Below, in pieces: positions 1-8,461 of a DNA stretch of 33,190 nt. Position numbers and translations under genes: made by a program. The stretch is from Paenibacillus puerhi (GTDB lineage: Bacteria; Bacillota; Bacilli; Paenibacillales; NBRC-103111). The stretch is from contig NZ_WUWM01000051.1 in the NCBI RefSeq assembly GCF_009846885.1, forward strand, positions 1 through 33,190. Direction: 5' to 3'. How positions within the stretch are numbered: the stretch's first letter is position 1; each line of letters starts with the position of its first letter. Under the pieces are notes generated by a model. It saw nothing but the letters and a program-made list of their open reading frames with translations, was not told the DNA's origin and searched no databases.

Positions 1-90
1 TTGGAATGTCGTAGCATAACTGATCACCGTCCATTAATTGTTATCTATATTATACCATATTAACGCGGTGTCGTCTTAAACTACGCGCAA

Positions 91-151
91 ATAAAAAGAG
101 CTGTCGAGACTTTCTCGACAGCCTGACGGTCGCCACAAACTGGCGACCGTT
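91..151 (-). terminator. Tandem intrinsic terminator of the ABC exporter operon
   Basis: Two perfect 10-bp stems lie just past the end of the exporter operon. The first met by RNA polymerase has arms at 126-135 and 141-150. The second has arms at 100-109 and 113-122 with a 3-nt loop and is followed on the minus strand by a U-rich tail (complement of 91-98). The distal hairpin has the classic terminator form. The proximal one lacks a good U tail and may assist. Confidence 0.85.
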
Positions 152-178
152 CTGTTTTCCGTTATTTTGGAAATATTT

Positions 179-2035
179 TTAAGCCACAGTTTCAAACTGG
201 CTGTTATACAGCTCGGCATAGAAGCCGTTTTTGGACAGCAATTCTTCGTGATTTCCAATTTCGATGATATCCCCATCTTTCATCACAAGAATCACGTCTG
301 CGTTTTTGATGGTCGATAATCTGTGCGCAATCACAAACGATGTTCTGCCTTCTGTTAGTTTGTCCATAGCTAGTTGAACCATTCGCTCGGTACGGGTATC
401 AACAGAACTGGTCGCTTCATCCAGAATGAGCATCGGTGCATTCTGAATCATGGCTCGCGCAATCGTGATAAGCTGCTTCTGTCCTTCGGACAGGCTTGCT
501 TTATCGTTCAAGATGGTTTCGTACCCATCCGGCAAGGTCGTAATGAAATGATGCAGCCCCACCGTTTTGCAGGCGCTAATGACCTGTTCATCGGAAACGC
601 CTTGCTTGCTGTAGATAATATTTTCTTTTATAGTGCCCTCGAAAAGCCATGAATCCTGCAAGACCATACAAAATTGTTCATGAACGTTCTCCCTCGGCAC
701 TTGACTGATAGGCGTTCCATCCACCAGAATTTCGCCGTCGTCTATTTCGTAGAACCGCATCAGCAAGTTCATGATCGTGGATTTGCCCGCCCCGGTCGGG
801 CCGACAATGGCGACCTTTTGTCCGGGTCTGATCTGTACGGAAAAATCATGAATAATCGTTTTTTCGGGCACATATCCGAATTTCACGTGTTTAAATTCTA
901 CGTCTCCCTTTATATTTTGCAGAGCTTTAGGCTTCTGGCTTTCATCCATGAGCTCGGGTTCATCCAGGAATTCAAACACGCGCTCCCCTGCGGCGGCCGT
1001 TCTCTGCAAGTTATTGGCGGCCTGTGCGATCTGGGTAAGCGGCTGTGTGAATAACCGCACATAGATCATAAATGCCACAATCACACCGAAAGAAATGGTA
1101 CCGTTCATGGCCAGAGCTGCACCGACTACACAGACCGCCATATAGCCGAAATTCCCGATAAACTGCATCAGCGGCATCATTAAACCGGATAAGAATTGGG
1201 ATTTCCACGCACTCTTATACAGCTTATCGTTGATTTCTTCAAAGGTTTCCTTGGCCTGTTTGCCGCCGTTATAAACCTTGACTACGTTGTGATTGGAGAA
1301 GGTTTCTTCAATGTGACCGTTGATGCTGCCAAGATCCTTTTGCTGCGCGATAAAATGCTTCTGCGTTTTCTTCATGATCAGCGCCATCCATACAAATCCA
1401 ATCACGCTTGCGCCAACAGCGGTCAAGGCCATAATCCAGTTGGTGTAAAACATCATGAAGATGGACCCGATGAACATCGTAATGGCTGTGACAAGGGAGC
1501 CAATGCTTTGATTCAAGGTCTGGCCGATGGAGTCCACATCGTTCGTAACACGGCTCAATACATCGCCATGGCTCGTTTTATCAAAATATTTGAGCGGTAA
1601 TCGGTTTATTTTTTGTGAAATGTCGGTTCGCATGTTTTTGGATATTTTCTGTGTAACGGTTGCCATGATAAAGCTCTGCGCAAAGCCCAGCAAAGCGGAA
1701 CCTGCATAGAAAAACACCAGTAACCATGCCATATCCGTCACCGCGTTCATATCGATGCTGCCCAGAACGGGTGCACCGTTGATGACGGCTGGAAGCCCTT
1801 TTGTTATTTCATTGGTAATGTCCTTTAGTTTATCCGGGCCGATAATTTGTAATACGGTGCCGATAACCGCCGCAATTAAGGCGATGATAATGACGGGAAC
1901 ATAGGACTTGCAGTATACAATCAGTTTGGCCAATGTGGCCTTAAAATTTCTTGGTTTTTCAGCAATACCGCCCATAGGGCCATGCATACCGCGTCCGCCC
2001 ATGGGTGATTGTCTTCTCTCCGTATTCACGCTCAT
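179..2035 (-). CDS. ABC exporter half-transporter, catalytically competent subunit
   Basis: A 618-aa type IV ABC exporter half: six membrane helices in residues 40-340, then one ATP-binding domain. Visible motifs are Walker A GPTGAGKS (412-419), signature LSEGQ (515-519), Walker B LILDE with the catalytic Glu at 540, and the switch His at 571. The signature has Glu where LSGGQ has Gly. That is typical of the member of a heterodimer that completes the degenerate site of its partner (BmrC/BmrD, LmrC/LmrD, TM287/288 families). The Met/Gly-rich N-terminus (MGGRGMHGPMGG) is a common lead-in in these proteins. The start overlaps the stop of the upstream gene by ATGA, implying translational coupling. 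It probably exports drugs, lipids or peptides; the substrate cannot be told from sequence. Confidence 0.93.
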   Translation of the reverse strand: MSVNTERRQSPMGGRGMHGPMGGIAEKPRNFKATLAKLIVYCKSYVPVIIIALIAAVIGTVLQIIGPDKLKDITNEITKGLPAVINGAPVLGSIDMNAVTDMAWLLVFFYAGSALLGFAQSFIMATVTQKISKNMRTDISQKINRLPLKYFDKTSHGDVLSRVTNDVDSIGQTLNQSIGSLVTAITMFIGSIFMMFYTNWIMALTAVGASVIGFVWMALIMKKTQKHFIAQQKDLGSINGHIEETFSNHNVVKVYNGGKQAKETFEEINDKLYKSAWKSQFLSGLMMPLMQFIGNFGYMAVCVVGAALAMNGTISFGVIVAFMIYVRLFTQPLTQIAQAANNLQRTAAAGERVFEFLDEPELMDESQKPKALQNIKGDVEFKHVKFGYVPEKTIIHDFSVQIRPGQKVAIVGPTGAGKSTIMNLLMRFYEIDDGEILVDGTPISQVPRENVHEQFCMVLQDSWLFEGTIKENIIYSKQGVSDEQVISACKTVGLHHFITTLPDGYETILNDKASLSEGQKQLITIARAMIQNAPMLILDEATSSVDTRTERMVQLAMDKLTEGRTSFVIAHRLSTIKNADVILVMKDGDIIEIGNHEELLSKNGFYAELYNSQFETVA

Positions 2036-3792
2036 GATGCAAGCTCCTCCTCACTAAGCTGTGACATTGCTATTTCCTTGTATACTTCACATGACGCAAG
2101 GAGCTCCTTGTGCGTGCCTTTGCCAACGACCTTGCCCTCATCCAGCACGATAATTTGATCGGCGTCCATAATCGTTCCGATCCGCTGGGCGACAATGATG
2201 CTTGTTACGCCTGCGGTTTCTTTTTTCAACGCACTGCGCAGCACTCGGTCCGTTTTGTAATCAAGCGCCGAAAAGCTGTCGTCAAAAATATAAATTTCCG
2301 GATTCCGACAAACGGCACGTGCAATGGCAAGCCGCTGCTTTTGTCCGCCGGATACATTCGAGCCGCCCTGGGAAATAGAGGCTTCGTATTGCCCCTCCAT
2401 GTTCTCAACAAAGTCAGCGCCCTGCGCGATGGAAACTGCCTTTTTAATCATTTCTTCGGTAGAAGGTCCCTTCCCGTTCTCGCCATAACCGACATTTGAG
2501 CTGATCGTGCCTCTGAATAAAGCCGCCTTTTGGGGAACATAGCCAATCTTATTGTACAAAGCTTCTCCGGCGTACTCTTTCACATTCACACCGTCAATCA
2601 ATACCTCGCCTTCCGTGACGTCAAAGAAACGGGGAATCAGATTAATAAGCGTACTCTTGCCGCTTCCCGTAGACCCGATAAAAGCGACGGTTTCACCCTG
2701 TCTTGCAGAAAAACTGATGGACTGCAAAACGTATTCAGGCGCGCCGGGATACTTGAAACTGACATTTCTGAATTCCACCTCTCCAGCCATTCCCGGTTTC
2801 CCCTCGGTTAACGAGCCGTCCATAATGGTAGGCTCCGTGTTCAATACCTCGTTAATGCGTTTAGCGGACACAGCCGCTCTAGGTAATAAGACAAAGAGCA
2901 TAACCAGCATCATAAAGGACATGACGACCTGCATCGCATAAGCCGAGAATACTACCATATTTGAAAAAATGGTCAATTTGTCCGTTGCCTGAGCGCCGTC
3001 AATCAAGTAGGCACCGACCCAGTAAATGGCCAGGGAAAGTCCGCTCATGACCAAGCCCATCATCGGCATCATGAAAGCCATACCTTGGCTGGTGAAAAGC
3101 TGTGTTTTGGTTAAGTCCTCATTGGCTTTTTCAAACTTTTTCTCTTGATAACCTTCCGCATTGTATGCGCGAACCACACGAAGCCCGGTGAGATTTTCAC
3201 GAGTGACCTGATTCAGATTATCTGTCAGCGTCTGCATTTTTCTGAATTTCGGGATAACGAAAACCATGATGAAGGCGATCGTCACGACAAGAACGCCCAC
3301 GGCGACCCCTGTTGTCAGCGACCATTCATAACCTTTGCCCGAAATTTTCGTAACCGCCCATATGGCCATAATCGGTGCTTTGATAATCAATTGAAGCCCC
3401 ATGGTAACCAGCATTTGAATCTGTGTAACGTCGTTCGTAGAGCGAGTAATGAGACTGGACGTCGAAAATCGGTTGATTTCCTCCATAGAAAAGGACTCTA
3501 CCTTTGAAAACAACAAGCTGCGAAGCCTTTGTGAAAATGATGCTGCAATACGAGCGGCAAAAAAACCGACGATTACCGCTGCCACAACACTTCCGAGTAC
3601 GCATAGAAGCATGTATCCGCCTTGCGTCCATATCTCACTCATAGAGCTTCCCGGCGTTTGAACTAATCGGGTAATGTCGGCCATGTAATCCGGCAGTTTC
3701 AAATCAAGCCAGACCTGGGCCACAATGAACACAAGGCTGACAGCAACTTGAAGCCATTCTTTGGGTTTCAGGTACTTAAAAATTTTAAGCAT
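2032..3792 (-). CDS. ABC exporter half-transporter, subunit with degenerate ATPase site
   Basis: A 586-aa membrane-ATPase half-transporter, first gene of the two-gene exporter operon. Walker A is GSTGSGKST (373-381) and the signature is VSGGQ (480-484). Walker B is YIFDD (501-505), so Asp505 replaces the catalytic Glu. Gln536 (VAQRIGT) replaces the switch His. These two losses are the hallmark of the non-hydrolysing site in heterodimeric exporters. Paired with the LSEGQ partner downstream, the sites are asymmetric: this subunit's ATP pocket plus the partner's LSEGQ is the degenerate site, and the partner's pocket plus this canonical SGGQ is the active one. The ATG is preceded by a GGGAG element. 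A MarR gene lies 88 bp upstream on the same strand, with a probable operator in the gap. Confidence 0.93.
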   Translation of the reverse strand: MLKIFKYLKPKEWLQVAVSLVFIVAQVWLDLKLPDYMADITRLVQTPGSSMSEIWTQGGYMLLCVLGSVVAAVIVGFFAARIAASFSQRLRSLLFSKVESFSMEEINRFSTSSLITRSTNDVTQIQMLVTMGLQLIIKAPIMAIWAVTKISGKGYEWSLTTGVAVGVLVVTIAFIMVFVIPKFRKMQTLTDNLNQVTRENLTGLRVVRAYNAEGYQEKKFEKANEDLTKTQLFTSQGMAFMMPMMGLVMSGLSLAIYWVGAYLIDGAQATDKLTIFSNMVVFSAYAMQVVMSFMMLVMLFVLLPRAAVSAKRINEVLNTEPTIMDGSLTEGKPGMAGEVEFRNVSFKYPGAPEYVLQSISFSARQGETVAFIGSTGSGKSTLINLIPRFFDVTEGEVLIDGVNVKEYAGEALYNKIGYVPQKAALFRGTISSNVGYGENGKGPSTEEMIKKAVSIAQGADFVENMEGQYEASISQGGSNVSGGQKQRLAIARAVCRNPEIYIFDDSFSALDYKTDRVLRSALKKETAGVTSIIVAQRIGTIMDADQIIVLDEGKVVGKGTHKELLASCEVYKEIAMSQLSEEELAS

Positions 3793-3827
3793 ACTCTCGC
3801 TCCCATCTTTACTAATAATCGTACATA

Positions 3828-3840
3828 CTAATACTGTTAG
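3828..3840. promoter_or_regulatory. Candidate MarR operator upstream of the exporter operon
   Basis: CTAATACTGTTAG is a near-palindrome (CTAA-N5-TTAG). It differs by two bases from CTAACACTATTAG at 4333-4345 in the promoter of the adjacent MarR gene, and ATA follows in both places. The matching sites ahead of regulator and transporter suggest one repressor controls both. Confidence 0.6.
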
Positions 3841-3880
3841 ATATTTGGGCTTTTTTTACGGCCACAGCTTGTGACCGTAC

Positions 3881-4306
3881 TTATGATTGTTCTGAAGATA
3901 ACTTGGCAAGCTTCCCCAAGATGCGCACAAATTCCCGGGCATCCTGTTCCCCTAACAGCTCCAGCATTTGTTTAGCACCGTCAAGTGCTTTTTGCTCGTA
4001 GCTTTTCGCTAGTTCTTTCCCCTCTGGCGTTAGATCCACCAGAATCCTTCTTCGATCGTCGGGATCCATCGTCCGTGTAATCAGTCCCTTGTTTTCCAGA
4101 CTGTTCAATGCAGCGGCCACTCGGGCAGAGCTGATATTCATCTTATTGCTTATTTCACTTGGTAAAACATCGCCGTCTCTTTTCGAAATATACATGATGA
4201 CAAAAGCTTCGCCATGCATCGTATCATCAATCTTCTTCTGCTGGCGGCCTTTCCGAAACTGGTAAGTATTATTGAGGAACTGCTTGGCAAGCTCCGTATA
4301 ATCCAC
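3881..4306 (-). CDS. MarR family transcriptional regulator of the exporter operon
   Basis: A winged-helix MarR repressor of 141 aa. The helix-turn-helix is in PSEISNKMNISSARVAAAL, followed by the family's wing with DPDDRRRILVDLT, where the DxRxR pattern is diagnostic. I chose the GTG at 4306 because GGAGGGA sits 5 nt upstream. The longer in-frame GTG at 4339 has no ribosome site and lies within the operator. The gene is the first of a MarR-ABC-ABC cluster, a common arrangement for ligand-inducible efflux systems. Its promoter carries two operator-like repeats, so it is probably autorepressed. A hairpin (about 3858-3879) near its stop lacks a U tail on this strand, so read-through into the exporter genes is possible. 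Confidence 0.88.
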   Translation of the reverse strand: MDYTELAKQFLNNTYQFRKGRQQKKIDDTMHGEAFVIMYISKRDGDVLPSEISNKMNISSARVAAALNSLENKGLITRTMDPDDRRRILVDLTPEGKELAKSYEQKALDGAKQMLELLGEQDAREFVRILGKLAKLSSEQS

Positions 4307-4332
4307 ATGGCTCCCTCCATCTCGACAAATAA

Positions 4333-4374
4333 CTAACACTATTAGATAGTAACACAGTTAGTATATTTTATCAA
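4333..4374 (-). promoter_or_regulatory. marR promoter with two overlapping operator-like repeats
   Basis: On the minus strand TTGATA (4374-4369) and TACTAT (4351-4346) are separated by 17 bp, a good sigma-A promoter. A 13-bp near-palindrome CTAACACTATTAG (4333-4345) and a related copy (4349-4361) are spaced 16 bp apart and cover the -10 and spacer. This fits autorepression. Confidence 0.7.
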
Positions 4375-4497
4375 GAAATAATCGGCGCTGGACACCCCAT
4401 CACGTTTCACCGCGCGTTAGTTAATGGTCCAAGGGTATCCTTAGCCGAGTTAATGATTAGAAAGAAAATATTCTTTTAAAGGTAGTGGCAAATGATA

Positions 4498-4523
4498 GGG
4501 CCATCCTTTTGTGGGGATGGCCC
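4498..4523 (-). terminator. Hairpin at the end of the XRE regulator gene
   Basis: A perfect 9-bp stem (GGGCCATCC/GGATGGCCC) with an 8-nt loop, 19 bp past the regulator's stop. The better T tract (CCTTTTTAG) is on the plus-strand side, so it may act in both directions. The U tail on the regulator's strand is weak. Confidence 0.55.
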
Positions 4524-4541
4524 TTGCCTTTTTAGTATCTG

Positions 4542-5378
4542 CTATCCATGCTCCCGGTCGTTCATAAAGCTTTGTAAACGCTCAGCCGTCTCCGTTGAAG
4601 CTGTATAAATCATGATCTTCAGATCCGAATGGGTCGGCGGCTGCAAGGTCACATGTTCAAACTCCATCTCACCGATACAAGGATCGTACCCCCGTTTGTG
4701 GCGATTTGTTACAACCTGAACGTCATGCAGCGGCCAGCTCTCGCGAAATAGCTGGCTAATCTGCATGAATTCCTCAATAAGCTCCTTAAACCTCGCATCA
4801 TTAGGGAAGCGTGCGTAATCCGCACGAAAGTGTGCTATCAAAACTTGTGCTTTGGATTCCCAGTCCTTGATGTTTGATCCTAGCCGGGCATCCGTTAGAA
4901 GATGTCTTATCCAATTGAGTCTCGGCGGCATATGACTTGCCGATGAAGGTAATCGGAAAACGAACTCGGCTGCCTTGTTCCACAGCAGCAAATCCCAACA
5001 TCTTCCGAGCACAAATGCCGGATTCGGATCAAGAGCCCTGATCGTCCGTTCCAACCCTAGGCTTAATGGCTGATCTTCTACCTGCTCCTGCTGGACCGGT
5101 CTTGCAAGAAGATGAAGATGGTGACGTTCATCCTCAGTCAATCGCAGCGCTTTTGCTATGTTATTTAGTACATCTTCGGATGGATTGACATTTCTGCCTT
5201 GTTCCAATGAGGTATACCAGGATGTTCCGATATGGGCAAGGCTGGCCACTTCTTCCCTGCGAAGCCCCGGGGTCCGTCGTCGTCCATAGGATACTAACCC
5301 TGCATACTCCGGGGTAAGACGCTCTCGACGCGAACGCAAAAATTCACCTAACGACATTTTGGAAGGAATGTCATCCAT
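4542..5378 (-). CDS. XRE-type regulator with MmyB-like ligand-binding domain
   Basis: A 278-aa regulator. The N-terminal helix-turn-helix includes the family phrase RRTPGLRREEVASLA, then WYTSLEQGR as recognition region. The C-terminal two thirds (from about residue 110, NPAFVLGRCWDLLLWNKAA) match the MmyB-like domain, a PAS-like fold that in characterised relatives binds small hydrophobic ligands. Such regulators usually sit divergent from a short-chain dehydrogenase they control. That is the case here: an extended SDR starts 118 bp away on the other strand. Length is normal for the family. The regulatory link to the SDR is inference from context. Confidence 0.88.
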   Translation of the reverse strand: MDDIPSKMSLGEFLRSRRERLTPEYAGLVSYGRRRTPGLRREEVASLAHIGTSWYTSLEQGRNVNPSEDVLNNIAKALRLTEDERHHLHLLARPVQQEQVEDQPLSLGLERTIRALDPNPAFVLGRCWDLLLWNKAAEFVFRLPSSASHMPPRLNWIRHLLTDARLGSNIKDWESKAQVLIAHFRADYARFPNDARFKELIEEFMQISQLFRESWPLHDVQVVTNRHKRGYDPCIGEMEFEHVTLQPPTHSDLKIMIYTASTETAERLQSFMNDREHG

Positions 5379-5496
5379 TACTAACTCCCCCTTAGCCTGA
5401 CACTCCCAATCCTACGATAAACGCAGGAAGGAAGCTGCTCGCACACTCTATTATACTGCTAGTGTAGCGTTTAAAAAACTTAGGAGGGTTTGAAAA

Positions 5497-6339
5497 ATGA
5501 ACCTTTTTGTAACAGGAGCCACAGGTAAAGTAGGAAGCCGTTTTGTTCCGCGTATGTTACAGCGCGGTCATCACGTTAAACTGCTGGTTAGGGATGCTGG
5601 CAAGGCGGATTGGCTTCGTCAACAAGGGGCTGAAGTTATAGTAGGCGACCTTCTGCAGCCGGACAATTATGTGGACGCTCTCCGGGACACCGATGCCGTG
5701 GTTCACTTGGCAGCGCAGTTCCGTGGGGTAGACGAGAACACGACCCGAATATCAAACATTGATGGCAGTATAGCTTTGGCTCGCGCTGCGCGCGCGGCGG
5801 ATGTACCAAGGTTTGTATTTGCCAGCACGAATAATGTATACGGTTCTGGGGGGCCTCCGAGACCGAAACATGAGGATGACGAGCCCCGGCCTGCCTTTGC
5901 TTATCCTCAAACCAAAGTAGAGGCCGAAGCGGCGCTGCTGCGGCTTCATCACGAACAGGGATTGGGATTACGCATCGTGCGGTTTCCGTTTGTCTATGGT
6001 GATCGCGATCCCCATATCACGGAAGTTCTGCCGTTATTGCGGAATTGGAATCCGGCCAAACGAATCCATATGGCGCACCATGCGGATATAAGTCAAGCCT
6101 TGACACTCGCAGCTTCCACACCAGGCATGAATGGCCGAATTTACAATGTTGCCGACGATGCGCCGATCTCCGTGGCGGAGCTGCTTCAGCTTCATCATAG
6201 CGAGATTTCGTCAGAAGCACTGCAGCAGGATTATGATCCATGGGACATGATCGTCGATACGACGCGTATAAGAGAGGAATTGCATTATCGACCCATTTAC
6301 CCGTCGTTCTATACGGCAAGAGATGCAGGTGCATTATAA
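5497..6339 (+). CDS. Extended SDR: NAD-dependent epimerase/dehydratase
   Basis: A 280-aa cytoplasmic oxidoreductase of the extended short-chain dehydrogenase family. The Rossmann glycine motif is TGATGKVG (6-13), the active-site Ser/Thr lies around 110-111, and the catalytic pair is Tyr136-x3-Lys140 (YPQTK). This composition suits an NAD-dependent sugar-nucleotide epimerase or similar. The substrate is not evident, and the gene is not in a polysaccharide cluster. TAGGAGGG 9 nt upstream supports the ATG. It is divergent from the MmyB-type regulator, its likely controller, and is followed by a strong terminator. Confidence 0.9.
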   Translation: MNLFVTGATGKVGSRFVPRMLQRGHHVKLLVRDAGKADWLRQQGAEVIVGDLLQPDNYVDALRDTDAVVHLAAQFRGVDENTTRISNIDGSIALARAARAADVPRFVFASTNNVYGSGGPPRPKHEDDEPRPAFAYPQTKVEAEAALLRLHHEQGLGLRIVRFPFVYGDRDPHITEVLPLLRNWNPAKRIHMAHHADISQALTLAASTPGMNGRIYNVADDAPISVAELLQLHHSEISSEALQQDYDPWDMIVDTTRIREELHYRPIYPSFYTARDAGAL

Positions 6340-6347
6340 TGTAATTC

Positions 6348-6391
6348 ACTTAAACCTCCGAGTATTTCCGGGGGTTTAAGTCTTTTTCTTT
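6348..6391. terminator. Bidirectional intrinsic terminator between convergent genes
   Basis: A 13-bp stem (arms 6348-6360 and about 6369-6381, one G-U pair) followed by CTTTTTCTTT on the plus strand. It ends the SDR transcript. On the other strand the AraC gene's last codon overlaps the right arm, so it may serve both. Confidence 0.85.
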
Positions 6392-7227
6392 ACCGGTATC
6401 CAGATTTCACCCTGTGTATGCCCTGGCATTCCATAATACATTTCGAATTGAGGACCCTCAACCTGTTCGTATCCAGATATCGGGAACCACTCGGAATATA
6501 TTCGTTCCCATAGTTTTTGCAAATCACATTGCGGTTCCGGGAAAATAGCCCATGTTAATGCCGGGACAGAAAGCTTTGTAAATCTCTCCGGAATTTCAAG
6601 TCCCTTCGGTAAATGATAACATACCATATACTTGAAGGATTCTCCCGTGTGATCATATAAGGCAGCGTGCAGCACGGTATTGCCAAACCGCCCCAGCAGC
6701 TCGTTCATCAGATCCACGCTGCCGTCTTCATCACATTGTTTACGGAACTGAGGAACTTCCATAAATGCCGTTTGCAAATCCTGACTAACAAGACCATAAA
6801 CGCCGAACATCTCAAAAGATCCTCTTTGTTCAATCCGGTAATTCATCTCGACATCTCCCTTTATTGAGATATGAAAGGACATTCGAGGATAGGCTTTGAG
6901 AGAAACGCCTTGATCGCGCGCAGATATCGGCATGATCCCATGGATATTCTTGAACGCCCGTGCGAACGCTTCCGGCGAATCATATCCATATTTCATAGCT
7001 ACATCAATTACCTTTGCCTTTGTGGTCTGCAGTTCAAATGCGGCCAACGTCAGACGTCGACGTCGAATATACTCAGATAACGATACTCCAGTTATAAACG
7101 GAAACATTCTTTGAAAATGATAAGTAGAGCAACAGGCTCTCTTCGCTATTTCATCATATGAGATATTGTCCGCTAGATTTGTTTCGATATAATCCATGGC
7201 GCTATTCATCCTGTCCAACCAATCCAT
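6376..7227 (-). CDS. AraC family regulator with GyrI-like effector domain
   Basis: A 283-aa activator. Two helix-turn-helix motifs occupy residues 22-105: ISYDEIAKRACCSTYHFQRMF, then VIDVAMKYGYDSPEAFARAFK with the typical GxxP ending. Residues from about 118 to the end form a GyrI-like small-molecule domain, as in the AraC-GyrI fusions that sense cationic drugs or metabolites. The start at 7227 is preceded by AAAGGAGGG. A longer open frame runs to 7344, but its first 39 residues look like translated upstream DNA. The next gene upstream ends at 7363 behind a hairpin, so it is probably transcribed alone. The target is unknown. Confidence 0.88.
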   Translation of the reverse strand: MDWLDRMNSAMDYIETNLADNISYDEIAKRACCSTYHFQRMFPFITGVSLSEYIRRRRLTLAAFELQTTKAKVIDVAMKYGYDSPEAFARAFKNIHGIMPISARDQGVSLKAYPRMSFHISIKGDVEMNYRIEQRGSFEMFGVYGLVSQDLQTAFMEVPQFRKQCDEDGSVDLMNELLGRFGNTVLHAALYDHTGESFKYMVCYHLPKGLEIPERFTKLSVPALTWAIFPEPQCDLQKLWERIYSEWFPISGYEQVEGPQFEMYYGMPGHTQGEIWIPVKKKT

Positions 7228-7312
7228 CGTTTTCCCTCCTTTCAAGCTAAATTTTATCGCAGATAAAAAATGAATACCTTGCATGTTCTGCACGAAAAAA
7301 TCAAATTGAAAG

Positions 7313-7331
7313 ACCTGCGATTTACGCAGGT
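7313..7331 (-). terminator. Terminator of the dinB-like / NTF2-like operon
   Basis: A 7-bp GC-rich stem (ACCTGCG/CGCAGGT, 5-nt loop) followed on the minus strand by a T-rich stretch that includes TTTTTT. It is placed 32 bp beyond the NTF2-like gene. Confidence 0.6.
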
Positions 7332-7362
7332 TGAATCGGTACATATTCTTGAGATCCGATAA

Positions 7363-7767
7363 TTACGGGTTCTCATAGTTTTTTAACGGCATACCTACAT
7401 ATTCTCGGAAGGAGCGGATCCGCTCTGCCTCGAACTCGAAAACGATTGTAAGCTCATTGCGAAAATGCCGCCCATTCAACGAACCTTCCGCGCAAAATAC
7501 GACCACCCCGTTGTCCTCATTCTCAAGCGCGATGAGCGGAGTCAGCTGCATCTGAAATACGGAGCGCTCGAACCTGATCAATTCCTCGAACCGCTCTTTG
7601 CCTTGCTGCTCGTGATTCCACCCTTCTAGCGGGAGCGGAACGAAGAAATGAAAATCTTCCGTAACCTTCTTAAGAAAATCTTCGGTATGCCCTGTTTCTA
7701 AAGCTTGCCTGAAAGCATCAAACCCTTCGCTAGTTCGGGCTGTAACTGAGCCTACGGATTTTTTCAA
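7363..7767 (-). CDS. NTF2-like (SnoaL-type) small protein
   Basis: A 134-aa protein with the layout of the NTF2-like/SnoaL superfamily: an N-terminal helical part (FDAFRQALETGHTEDFLKKV), then strands with HFFVPLPLEG and ending in the typical basic/aromatic strand FEAERIRSFREYV. Members range from isomerases and hydrolases to non-enzymatic binding proteins, so no specific reaction is assigned. Translation starts at TTG, chosen for the GAGGAGGA 8 nt upstream. It lies 23 bp downstream of the DinB-like gene on the same strand, so the two form an operon. Confidence 0.7.
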   Translation of the reverse strand: MKKSVGSVTARTSEGFDAFRQALETGHTEDFLKKVTEDFHFFVPLPLEGWNHEQQGKERFEELIRFERSVFQMQLTPLIALENEDNGVVVFCAEGSLNGRHFRNELTIVFEFEAERIRSFREYVGMPLKNYENP

Positions 7768-7790
7768 GAAAGATTCCTCCTCGTTATGGT

Positions 7791-8264
7791 TTATTGGTCG
7801 CTCAAAAGAACCTTTAGCTGGCTCGATATCGTTCCAAGGTGAATGGCTTCGTGAATCAGAGCGAAGTTGATCAACTCGCCGGCGGTGCTGAATTGGAACG
7901 GTCCCATGGCATACGGAGTTGAAAGCTTCTCGCCCAGTATTTCAGGTGTCAGCTCAGATAGTCGGGAAAGCTGCGCCGTTAACATCTCGATCAGCTCTTT
8001 CTGCGATGGAGGAGCAAACGTCCAGTCCGAAGGCTTGGTCCCAGAGTTAAACAGCGTACCATACGAGTCGGGTATGGCAGACGGGGAGCCGAAGCTTAGG
8101 GTAGAATACTTTTCCATCCAATAAATGATATGGCCGACATTCCAACGGATGGTATTGTTAAACCCTGCAGGTTGAACGTCGAGCAGTTCCTCGGGGATAA
8201 CCTGCACCTGCTGCAGCACCACTTGACGTGCAATCTTTGCCGTGTTGATAATCATTTCAGACAT
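7791..8264 (-). CDS. DinB/YfiT-like metal-binding protein
   Basis: A 157-aa four-helix-bundle protein of the DinB superfamily. The conserved metal-binding histidines are present: His45 (WNVGHIIYW) and the paired His138/His142 (LIHEAIHLG). Family members include thiol S-transferases for bacillithiol or mycothiol and damage-inducible proteins of unknown activity. Start at 8264 is preceded by AAAGGAGGAAAG. The upstream extension to 8336 is open but has no ribosome site. The gene is divergent from a LysR regulator with a palindrome between them, which suggests LysR control of this two-gene operon. Confidence 0.82.
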   Translation of the reverse strand: MSEMIINTAKIARQVVLQQVQVIPEELLDVQPAGFNNTIRWNVGHIIYWMEKYSTLSFGSPSAIPDSYGTLFNSGTKPSDWTFAPPSQKELIEMLTAQLSRLSELTPEILGEKLSTPYAMGPFQFSTAGELINFALIHEAIHLGTISSQLKVLLSDQ

Positions 8265-8356
8265 GTTACTTTCCTCCTTTGCTATAAGAAGCGCTTGATA
8301 TGTTCCCAGTATAGGTCTTAAGGAATTCCTCATCAATGCAGTGGGCGTTACCGGAA

Positions 8357-8411
8357 CGTTAAGTATAAGTTAACGATTATCTTTGACAGGATAAGGAAGA
8401 AGGAGTAACAA
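8357..8411. promoter_or_regulatory. LysR-type operator and lysR promoter candidate
   Basis: CGTTAA-N7-TTAACG (8357-8375) is a perfect inverted repeat containing a T-N11-A core, the form bound by LysR regulators. On the plus strand TTGACA (8383-8388), 17 bp, then TAACAA (8406-8411) is a plausible promoter for the LysR gene. The position between divergent genes suits autoregulation plus control of the dinB-like operon. Confidence 0.6.
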
Positions 8412-8461
8412 TAATCATAATTACATGCATTCAGCAATTCTATGGAAAGCAGGTGTGAGTT

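Noticed and set aside
3858..3879. Terminator between marR and the exporter genes
   Set aside because: The stem ACGGYCACA/TGTGRCCGT is followed by A's, not U's, on the transcribed strand.
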